The notes below the pieces were generated by a model that saw only the letters and a list, made by a program, of their open reading frames with translations, had not been told where the DNA came from and did no database searches. A stretch of 64,000 nt of DNA from Phycisphaerales bacterium (GTDB taxonomy: Bacteria; Planctomycetota; Phycisphaerae; Phycisphaerales; SM1A02): contig SIAP01000010.1 of assembly GCA_009691725.1 (NCBI GenBank), positions 1-64,000 on the forward strand, read 5' to 3'. Below, piece after piece: positions 8,028-14,793 of the stretch. A program made the translations under genes and the position numbers. Each line of letters opens with the position of its first letter. The stretch's first letter is position 1.

Positions 8028-10243
8028 CAACTTGTCCTCTTCAATTCGACGGCGTGCAGATTCATCAACGGTCCTCGCAATCTGCCACCAGTCTTGACTT
8101 CGATGATGGCACGCCCCAGTGTTTCTACATGAATGGATCCAAGGTCGACACCTTGGAAGTCGCTCCAATCGGCGGTCGGCAGTGACTTCCCCCGCAACAT
8201 CGTGTCGCCGATGGAGACCACGAAATCCTGTCCCGCGATCTCCGCCGGACACGCCTGCATCACGCGCACTGCATAGTCGCCTGGCTTGGTGAACTCGACC
8301 AACCACCGAGCCGAGTCATTGGAGTCGATCCATCGATCCAGCATTCCAGGCGTGTCCTCGACCTGCGTAAAGTGCAGCGTCGTGCCCACGATTTCTGCGG
8401 CGTTGGCGTTGAGTCGAATGACAGCGCCATCCTGCAAGGTCACGATGCCTGCGTCAAGCGGATCCGTCAGCGGGAGTGGCTCCGTGCGCTCTTTCGCACT
8501 GGCCATCATCCGCGTGATAGCGTCGATCACAGTCGCAGAGGAGAGCGCATAGGTCTTCGTGCGATCGGCGCGCGCGATGTTGACGCCGATCACCTGCCCG
8601 TGCAGGTCAACGAGCGGACCTCCCATCTGATCTGCGCGCAGTGCAGTGTCGTGCTGGATCACCTCACCAAATCCACTCGACCTTCGGCTCGCAGGAAACC
8701 TCGGCGTCGATGGCGATGGACCATGCTCGCGCGGGCGCGACGCGAGTCGAGCGCGGAGTGTCTCCTCGTGATCTCCCACACGTCGAACGACATCGACCAC
8801 TTCGCCCAGCGCATGCCGTCGCACAGCCTCGCCAAGTTGCGGCAGATTCTCCACGATCTCGCCAGCGATGCGCACTACGAAGTCGCCAACGTGAAGTCCC
8901 GCCCGCGCTGCTGGACTTGCGGGCGCAACAACCAACAGAACCACACCAGCACTTCCCCCATGCGCATCTTTCTCCTCGTTGGTCGCGGGGCGCGCGCGCA
9001 CGCCGAGATAACTCGCCGTCACATCACTGCGACCGGGTCGATACGAATCGAGACTCCGAACACCGAAGGCAACTGGACTGCCATCGCGCCCAACGGTCAC
9101 CACAATCGCACCGGCAGCTGGCGACTCCTTTGTCTCGAAGACTGGTTCGTCGAGTGTTTCCTTCGTCTGAATCAGGACCAAGTCCAATTCACTATCGATC
9201 GCCATGCGGTGACCAACGACGGTCAGTCCATCGGGGAGCGCGATCATCAGATTCGCGCTGGCGTTGCCGACTTCGGATGCCTTGGCAATGATGAATCCGT
9301 TCGCATCAGCAACTGTGCCGAAACTCACAAGGCGACCATCCACGAAGACTCCGACTGTCATCATGATCGCGTTGTCCACCACTGGAGCAATCGCCTCAAT
9401 GATCTTGCGATCACACTTCCCAGGCACATCTTCCGAGGGCGACTGCATCTCAACCAAGCGCGCCCCGCCATCGCCACGACGCTTGCCGTCGTGTTCGTCC
9501 TGTGCATCCTGCCCAGTCGCGGCGTTCTGTTGCATGTCTCCGATCCGCAACTGAGCGAAGTCAATCGATGTCGCAGCATTGATCTGCGGCTCTGGTCCCG
9601 CGGTCGAGTTGATGCCGACGAGCCGTCCATGCATATCAAAGAGCCCGCCACCAGAGTCGCCAGATGAGAGCGGCGCATCCATGTGGATGACATGACCGCT
9701 GATGTCACTCACACGACCGAGTCGCAGCACAGGTGGTCGAAATGGATCCTTCTCGATACCAAATGTGTGTCCCAGTGCAATCACCCAATCACCGACGGCG
9801 AGGCTCTTGATCGTCCCAATGTTGGCGGCGACGAGTTCGCGACCTGTTGGATCGAATCGAACGAGACCGCAGTCTTCTGTCCCATTCCAGTGCAACCCTG
9901 CGGTCTTCCCCCGCACAGACGATCCGTCTGAGAAATAAATCTTCACTTCAAGATCGGGGATTCCACAGACATGACCTGCGGTCATGATCCAACCATCCTT
10001 GGAGATGATTGTGCCGCTTCCGGTGCTCATCCCCATGGTGTCCATGACCTCGAGCCCAACTGCTGCGAGAAGGATCGCACTGCGAACCTGCTTGATCTGC
10101 GCCTCGAATTCCAACGAAGATTCGAGATCACCCATCGCCGACGACTGGCCGTTGGCGCTCTGGTGTGCCGACACCGTTGCGAGGAAGATGGCGCCGACGA
10201 AGAGCGATGCGTTGAAGAGACTTCGAGTTTGACTGCGCCGCAC
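8027..10243 (-). CDS. Secreted trypsin-like serine protease with PDZ and a degenerate second protease domain
   Basis: 738 residues from the chosen GTG 10243, which places a signal peptide (SLFNASLFVGAIFLATVSAHQ) at the N-terminus; a TTG at 10309 would add 22 basic residues and overlap the kinase gene. Domain 1 is an active-looking HtrA/DegP-type protease: His91 in TAGHV, Asp124 in EDCGLV, Ser197 in SSGDSGGGL. A second trypsin-like half follows around residues 285-400 and continues after a PDZ-like segment (GVVLLVVAPASPAARAGLHVGDFVVRI). It has lost its His (AKASEV) and Ser (RADQMGGPL), so it is a pseudo-protease. The last 150 residues form a beta-rich domain. Likely periplasmic or extracellular. 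Confidence 0.88.
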   Translation of the reverse strand: MRRSQTRSLFNASLFVGAIFLATVSAHQSANGQSSAMGDLESSLEFEAQIKQVRSAILLAAVGLEVMDTMGMSTGSGTIISKDGWIMTAGHVCGIPDLEVKIYFSDGSSVRGKTAGLHWNGTEDCGLVRFDPTGRELVAANIGTIKSLAVGDWVIALGHTFGIEKDPFRPPVLRLGRVSDISGHVIHMDAPLSSGDSGGGLFDMHGRLVGINSTAGPEPQINAATSIDFAQLRIGDMQQNAATGQDAQDEHDGKRRGDGGARLVEMQSPSEDVPGKCDRKIIEAIAPVVDNAIMMTVGVFVDGRLVSFGTVADANGFIIAKASEVGNASANLMIALPDGLTVVGHRMAIDSELDLVLIQTKETLDEPVFETKESPAAGAIVVTVGRDGSPVAFGVRSLDSYRPGRSDVTASYLGVRARPATNEEKDAHGGSAGVVLLVVAPASPAARAGLHVGDFVVRIAGEIVENLPQLGEAVRRHALGEVVDVVRRVGDHEETLRARLASRPREHGPSPSTPRFPASRRSSGFGEVIQHDTALRADQMGGPLVDLHGQVIGVNIARADRTKTYALSSATVIDAITRMMASAKERTEPLPLTDPLDAGIVTLQDGAVIRLNANAAEIVGTTLHFTQVEDTPGMLDRWIDSNDSARWLVEFTKPGDYAVRVMQACPAEIAGQDFVVSIGDTMLRGKSLPTADWSDFQGVDLGSIHVETLGRAIIEVKTGGRLRGPLMNLHAVELKRTS

Positions 10244-10298
10244 ACAATCAGAGTAGCGACCTCCCCCAAGCCTCCCCAGCGCCCAGCGCCAGCGCGAA

Positions 10299-11159
10299 TC
10301 AAATGGCAATATCGCGAACGGTCGATTCGAGCGCGCGAAGTGTCTGCGCGACTTTCTCCATCGAACTGATTCGCCGCTCCATCTTCAGTTGCAAGCAATC
10401 ACTAATGAGGTTCGACAGCTCACGGCTGAGTCCGACAACTCGCTCTGCTGCCGGCACCATCGGAGGAATCTCTTCAACTTTGCGTGACTTGCTCTGCCCC
10501 GGCACGAGGACGGTTTCGGCGTACTCGCGCGTGACGGCTCGGTACATCGTCGCGCCGAAATTGTAGATATCAGTTCGCTCGACGACCGCTTCCTTCGCAG
10601 CCTGCTCTGGCGCCATGTATCCGGGCGAACCCTGAAAGCGCGGCTTGAGCGATCCCAACTTGCACGACTGACCGAGATCGATCACTTTCGCCCGCGTCGC
10701 TCCCTCGCGTTCCTCCGGCATCATGATGTTGCCGGTCTTCATGTCTGCATGGGCAAATCCACGTTCGTGCATGTGTGCAAGTGCTTCGGCCACTTCTGCG
10801 AACGTCGTCACCATCCGACGGAGCGACTTCGGTGGATCCTGCTCGAGTGTTGCAGAGTCGATCATCTCCAACACGAGTGCGACTTCTGTCACCTGGAAGA
10901 GTGGACGGGCGCGCTTGAGCGCGATCATTCGGCGGATCGATGGGTGATCCAATTCCTTGAGTGTGGCGTACTCGGTCTCGACCTGCTTGAGATACCGATC
11001 GTCCTTGTCACGGGATTCGTCGAAGACGACATGCTTCAGCGTGTAGGTCCCGCCTGTTTCGCGATCCTTGACCGCGTACAACTTGCTCCGAGCCCCCTCG
11101 CCGAGAAATGCCACCACCTTGTAGCCAAACAATTCGTCGACGGTCAATTTCGTGCTCAT
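10299..11159 (-). CDS. Serine/threonine protein kinase (cytoplasmic, kinase domain only)
   Basis: 286 residues, a bare kinase domain without a membrane helix or sensor region. The Gly-rich loop is LGEGARSKLYAVK (residues 19-31), the ATP Lys is Lys42 in YTLKHV, the catalytic loop is HADMKTGN (Asp139, Lys141, Asn144; HAD in place of HRD), the metal Asp161 is in DLG, and SPGYMAPEQ is the P+1/APE region. It is therefore probably active. Start ATG 11159 gives the MSTKLTVDELFGYKV entry to the domain. The protease gene follows 55 bases downstream on the same strand. The 175-base gap upstream of the start (11160-11334) must hold its promoter, but I could not assign boxes. Confidence 0.93.
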   Translation of the reverse strand: MSTKLTVDELFGYKVVAFLGEGARSKLYAVKDRETGGTYTLKHVVFDESRDKDDRYLKQVETEYATLKELDHPSIRRMIALKRARPLFQVTEVALVLEMIDSATLEQDPPKSLRRMVTTFAEVAEALAHMHERGFAHADMKTGNIMMPEEREGATRAKVIDLGQSCKLGSLKPRFQGSPGYMAPEQAAKEAVVERTDIYNFGATMYRAVTREYAETVLVPGQSKSRKVEEIPPMVPAAERVVGLSRELSNLISDCLQLKMERRISSMEKVAQTLRALESTVRDIAI

Positions 11160-11334
11160 CTCTCGAACGCCCACCGCGCTAACAAATGATCGTCCACGGC
11201 TTGAAATGGAGCAGGAACAGCATTCCGACCAATATAACGAATGATGCGCAGAAAGCGAATTCATGTCGTGGAAATCCCCAGCGCGTCAACCTGCTGAATC
11301 GAAACTGAACAGAGCCAGCCGCATCCCCCGGCGA

Positions 11335-12111
11335 TCAGTCCCGGCGGATTTGCGCCTCAAACTCGGCTGTCGGAAAGAACTTCCCGGGGCTCTCGAGTTC
11401 GGAGAGATCAGAGTGCAGGCGCACCGCAGATGCTGAAATCCCCAATTCGACTTGAAGCGTTCGCACCAGCGTCACCAACTCGCGCAGCTGACGGTCGGTG
11501 AACTCCCTGCGATTCCCATTCCCGATGAGGCAAATGCCAATGGAATGACGGTTGTACTGATCGGCATCCTGCGCAGACAGACTCACCTTGTTGATGCTGC
11601 CACGGGACTGAACTGAACTCCCGCCCTGTCCGCCGGTGGCAACATGTGCCCCGGAAAGTTGTTGATTCCACCGATACCCAACTTCGACGACGCCATCGCC
11701 GAGACCCTGTCCGTTCCCGATCACGAAGTGGTATCCAAGTCCAGAGAGCCCCGCCGCGACATGCTGTCGATTGAGCGTGATCGCATCGCCTGCAGGGGTT
11801 GCAGAATGGTGAATCACGATCGCCTGCCACTGCCCTGCGTGGATCGCACTCTCCCGAGGGAGCACAAACGATCCGTTGTTCTGCTCCGCTCCAACGACCT
11901 TTGGACTCACCACGGGGTCCACGACTGGTGCTCCTCGATCGCCAATCAGGAGGACGCCAGCGACAGTGGTCATCGCCGTGACGAATGAAGCCCACACCGT
12001 CATCCGTCGGCGATTGGACCTGAGATTGCTCGAGGAACTCCCTCCCGCGAGACCGCGCGAGAGGATTCCAGAAGTGCTCAGCTGTGGGTGTGCGTTCATG
12101 TGCCGTTGCAT
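11335..12111 (-). CDS. N-acetylmuramoyl-L-alanine amidase (Amidase_2/PGRP fold), membrane-anchored
   Basis: 258 residues. A basic N-terminal segment is followed by a hydrophobic helix (about 39-56, VWASFVTAMTTVAGVLLIG), so the domain is outside the membrane. The Amidase_2 domain follows: AIVIHHSA supplies the first zinc His, GLGYHFVIGNG and SIGICLIGNG are family landmarks, and RLHSDL (His233) is the second His. The usual third ligand (Cys or Asp before PG) is replaced: the segment reads LESPGKFF. The enzyme would cleave the lactyl-amide bond of peptidoglycan if a zinc site is still formed. ATG 12099 is an alternative start. It ends the rex-lipoprotein cluster. Confidence 0.85.
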   Translation of the reverse strand: MQRHMNAHPQLSTSGILSRGLAGGSSSSNLRSNRRRMTVWASFVTAMTTVAGVLLIGDRGAPVVDPVVSPKVVGAEQNNGSFVLPRESAIHAGQWQAIVIHHSATPAGDAITLNRQHVAAGLSGLGYHFVIGNGQGLGDGVVEVGYRWNQQLSGAHVATGGQGGSSVQSRGSINKVSLSAQDADQYNRHSIGICLIGNGNRREFTDRQLRELVTLVRTLQVELGISASAVRLHSDLSELESPGKFFPTAEFEAQIRRD

Positions 12112-12182
12112 CCTTGCTTCGACACTCTGTATCGGAAGGACAGCACAGATTCGTTAGGAAAATCCCAGAAAACCGCCGCTTT

Positions 12183-12434
12183 TCAACCTTGAGGAGAGAG
12201 CCGCGCACGAAGTGCAGGCTGTGGATTGCCGAACTCGTCAGGCACCAGGAGAGGCTGATTCTGCTGTCGAAGAGTGTCATAAGTCTCGAACTGCGTTCGC
12301 GGATACTTCTCTGGAAAGAGCGGCTTCTGACAACCACTGCACACTCCGCTCATTGCGATCACCGAGAGCCAAACCACTATTGAGTGGGTGTTCCGGCAGA
12401 GTTTCCATCTATCCCTTGGGGTGTGGTGGTTCAT
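12183..12434 (-). CDS. Small lipoprotein, 83 aa
   Basis: 83 residues. A basic N-terminus, hydrophobic stretch (IVVWLSVIAMSGVC) and lipobox-like SGVCSGC near residues 29-35 suggest lipid attachment at a Cys and export. The mature part is short and Pro/Gln-rich with the stretch PLFPEKYPRTQFETYDTL; I have an impression that this PRTQ-F/Y-x-x-YD pattern recurs in small planctomycete lipoproteins, but I cannot name a family. It starts 7 bases after the stop of the larger lipoprotein gene and is followed 71 bases later by the amidase, in one unit with rex. Confidence 0.7.
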   Translation of the reverse strand: MNHHTPRDRWKLCRNTHSIVVWLSVIAMSGVCSGCQKPLFPEKYPRTQFETYDTLRQQNQPLLVPDEFGNPQPALRARLSPQG

Positions 12435-12441
12435 GTGTGCG

Positions 12442-13146
12442 TTACTCTTGGGTGGTTAGTTCGCGCTGTGTCGTGAATGGACGACCCGTTGACCCATCGA
12501 CAAACTCCAATCGCGCGGTGGTCGTTCCCTTGCATCCCCAACCCTCGCCAGCGAGCGGCAATTCGATTGTGTAGTGAGATCCCATCATGCCTCCCCGCCA
12601 CGCATCGCGCACCTGCGAGGGCGAAAGTGCGATCTGACCAAGCGTCCGTGATTCTCCCGCCGCAGTCAGTTCGAAGATTGACAATTGCACACGGCCGACG
12701 ATTTGAATGAACCGACCCAGCCCATCGGATGGTTCTAGATAGATCCGCGCCAGACAGGATGGGGAAGACTCGACATGACTGAGCGACCCCAACCGAATTG
12801 CCGCCAGGTACGGCGTCGCGGCCACGATTTGCGGGTCGATTCCAGAACGCGCCTCTGCGTCCTTCGCAAGCCGAGTCAACTGTTGTTCCAACTGGATCTT
12901 CTCTGCTTCGAGCGCTTCGATCCGCTCTGTGAGATCACGAACTTGACTGCGCAGGGCATCATTGGGGTTTGGAGCAAGCGCGGTTCCTGCGCACCCAGCA
13001 ACTACCACGAGTGATGGCATGACGATGATGAGTGTCATGCGTGTCATGCGTGTCATGCGTGTCATGCGTGTCATGCGTGTCATGCGTGTCATGCTTGTCA
13101 TGCTTGTCATGGCACACCCTGTCATTGCTCTCGATTGATCTTTCAT
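12442..13146 (-). CDS. Lipoprotein with coiled coil and an (MTR)n repeat before its signal peptide
   Basis: 234 residues from ATG 13146. The first 38 residues include MTS-MTS-(MTR)6-MTL encoded by a 9-bp tandem repeat; a hydrophobic core (LIIVMPSLVVVAGC) with lipobox VAGC follows, placing the lipidated Cys at residue 52. After export the protein has a heptad coiled coil (RSQVRDLTERIEALEAEKIQLEQQLTRL) and a C-terminal beta-rich domain of unknown type. ATG 13146 overlaps the rex stop (ATGA) and is preceded by AGAGG at a 6-base spacing, so it is the best start; but every repeat unit offers another in-frame ATG. Function unknown; possibly an envelope spacer working with the amidase downstream. 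Confidence 0.75.
   Translation of the reverse strand: MKDQSRAMTGCAMTSMTSMTRMTRMTRMTRMTRMTRMTLIIVMPSLVVVAGCAGTALAPNPNDALRSQVRDLTERIEALEAEKIQLEQQLTRLAKDAEARSGIDPQIVAATPYLAAIRLGSLSHVESSPSCLARIYLEPSDGLGRFIQIVGRVQLSIFELTAAGESRTLGQIALSPSQVRDAWRGGMMGSHYTIELPLAGEGWGCKGTTTARLEFVDGSTGRPFTTQRELTTQE
13032..13112 (-). repeat. 9-bp in-frame tandem repeat (ATG-bearing) in lipoprotein gene
   Basis: Nine consecutive 9-bp units. Seven are identical (GTGTCATGC on +, 13032-13094) and two differ by one or two bases (TTGTCATGC, TTGTCATGG). On the coding strand each unit reads ATG-ACA-CGC or ATG-ACA-AGC, giving Met-Thr-Arg or Met-Thr-Ser. Because the unit is a multiple of three, gain or loss of units by slippage would keep the frame. 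Confidence 0.95.
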
Positions 13147-13844
13147 GCTGCACCTCTGTCTGATCCGCGCTTCTGTTCACGTCGACCTGACTGATCTCGA
13201 CGAGAGATGTCCATCGAAAGTTGCTCGAGCGAAACGCTCACGTCGATGTTGGTCACACTGATGCCTTCGTCCACTGCAATTCTCATGGGTGCGAAGTTTA
13301 GGATCCCCCGGATCCCTGCGCCGCAGAGTTGATTTGCTGCCGCTTGAGCCGCAGACCGCGGAACGGCGAGGATGGCGATGGTGATGTCGTGGCGACAGAT
13401 CAGGCGTTGCATCGCATTCAGTGGCGAAACGACATGCCCACTGACCTTCTTCCCAACCATGCGCGGATCCGCGTCCACGACGGCGACGATTGGAAATCCA
13501 TCCTGTGCGAATCCTTCGTAGGCGAGGAGTGCTCGACCGATATTGCCGACTCCCATGAGGAGTGTCGACCATCTGCGATGCGTGCCGATGACCCGACGGA
13601 CCGACTCGCACAAGGCGGCGCAGTTGTAACCCACCCCTGCTTGCCCAGTCTCGTCGCTGCCGCGCGACTTCACGACCCACGCCAAATCCTTGCGCACTTG
13701 CGCTCCTGGAATACCGAGTTTCTCGCCCAACTCTCTCGAACTCAATGTGTTCTGTCCTTGTTCGATGATCGGACGCATCTCGCGCAAGTACAAACTCAAT
13801 CGCTGCGCGGTGGGTCGAGGTATTGGGCGATCCTTCGATGGCAC
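13143..13844 (-). CDS. rex: Redox-sensing transcriptional repressor Rex
   Basis: 233 residues. The N-terminal winged helix has SSRELGEKLGIPGAQVRKDLAW, the hallmark Rex DNA-recognition region, and the second half is a Rossmann domain with LMGVGNIGRALL binding NAD(H). Rex senses the NADH/NAD+ ratio and represses respiratory or fermentative genes when NAD+ is high. The start codon is GTG 13844; the frame has no nearby ATG that keeps the helix-turn-helix intact. It is divergent from metF with only 28 bases between the starts, so the promoters must lie in or next to the coding starts. It is the first gene of a unit with two lipoproteins and an amidase. The C-terminal 20 residues are unusually rich in Arg. 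Confidence 0.93.
   Translation of the reverse strand: MPSKDRPIPRPTAQRLSLYLREMRPIIEQGQNTLSSRELGEKLGIPGAQVRKDLAWVVKSRGSDETGQAGVGYNCAALCESVRRVIGTHRRWSTLLMGVGNIGRALLAYEGFAQDGFPIVAVVDADPRMVGKKVSGHVVSPLNAMQRLICRHDITIAILAVPRSAAQAAANQLCGAGIRGILNFAPMRIAVDEGISVTNIDVSVSLEQLSMDISRRDQSGRREQKRGSDRGAA
13153..13157 (-). promoter_or_regulatory. Ribosome binding site for lipoprotein start at 13146
   Basis: AGAGG on the minus strand lies 6 bases before ATG 13146 inside the last codons of rex. It supports the coupled start rather than one of the repeated internal ATG codons. Confidence 0.55.
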
Positions 13845-13872
13845 GCTGTGAGTCTAGTGCTAGAGTGTCCAT

Positions 13873-14793
13873 ATGCATCTCAACGATGTGCTAGCCCGCG
13901 ATTCATTCACGGCGAGTTTTGAGTTCTTTCCGCCGAAGAATTCGACGGGCTTCGAGACGCTCTTTGCGACGATCGCCGACTTCGAGAGATTGCGCCCATC
14001 ATTCGTTTCGGTGACCTACGGTGCCGGCGGATCCACGCGACAGAACACGCACGATCTTGTCGTCAGAATCGGCACGCAGACTGGGCTCGCTGCGATGCCA
14101 CACTTGACCTGCGTCGATCACACTGCACAAGAGATCGATCACATTCTTGTGCGGTACGCCGCGGCTGGAGTGTCCAACATTCTCGCGCTGCGTGGTGATG
14201 CGCCGCTTGGGGCAGCGCATTCGTCGAGCGCCTATCCCCATGCAGTCGATCTGGTGAGTGCCGTGCGCGCCTTCGCGCGCAGTGGACGCCATCCAGATCC
14301 GCGAGGCTTCGGGATCGCAGTCGCTGGATATCCAGAGGGTCACTCTCAAACGCCAAACACACTCGTCCAGATGGATCATCTGAAGGCGAAATGTGATGCC
14401 GGCGCAGATCTCATCATTTCACAACTCTGCTTCGACAATCATGCGTTCCACGATTGGAAGGAGCGATGCGAATTGGCCGGGATCAAGATTCCGATTCTGG
14501 CAGGGATCATGCCCATCACTTCAGTTGCGGGTCTAAAGCGGATGGCCGAATTGGCCAGCGGCACACGCTTCCCTGCACCGCTGCTGCGAGCCGTTCGTCG
14601 AGCACAGGATGACCCCGACGCTGTCGCGCGAGTCGGGATCCACTGGGCAACCGAGCAGTGCCGAAACTTGGTGGATCGCAAAGTTCGTGGAATCCACTTC
14701 TACACCCTCAATCGCAGCGACGCGACTCGCAAGATCTACGAGAACCTCGGAATCAGTTCAACGGACGCACTTCGTTCGTCGGTGGATCGGTAG
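13873..14793 (+). CDS. metF: 5,10-methylenetetrahydrofolate reductase
   Basis: 306 residues, normal for bacterial MetF. Family landmarks are the N-terminal SFEFFPPKN, the VTYGAGGSTR motif near residue 55, NILALRGD near residue 110, and ISQLCFDN later. It reduces 5,10-methylene-THF to 5-methyl-THF with FAD, supplying the methyl group for methionine synthesis. The 3' end overlaps the end of the convergent gene 14753-16645 by 41 bases. Start ATG 13873 is 28 bases from the rex start on the other strand. Confidence 0.97.
   Translation: MHLNDVLARDSFTASFEFFPPKNSTGFETLFATIADFERLRPSFVSVTYGAGGSTRQNTHDLVVRIGTQTGLAAMPHLTCVDHTAQEIDHILVRYAAAGVSNILALRGDAPLGAAHSSSAYPHAVDLVSAVRAFARSGRHPDPRGFGIAVAGYPEGHSQTPNTLVQMDHLKAKCDAGADLIISQLCFDNHAFHDWKERCELAGIKIPILAGIMPITSVAGLKRMAELASGTRFPAPLLRAVRRAQDDPDAVARVGIHWATEQCRNLVDRKVRGIHFYTLNRSDATRKIYENLGISSTDALRSSVDR

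Noticed and set aside
13845-13872. CTAGTGCTAG element in the rex-metF gap as a Rex operator
   Set aside because: It does not resemble the TTGTGAA-type Rex site, and the gap is too short to judge.
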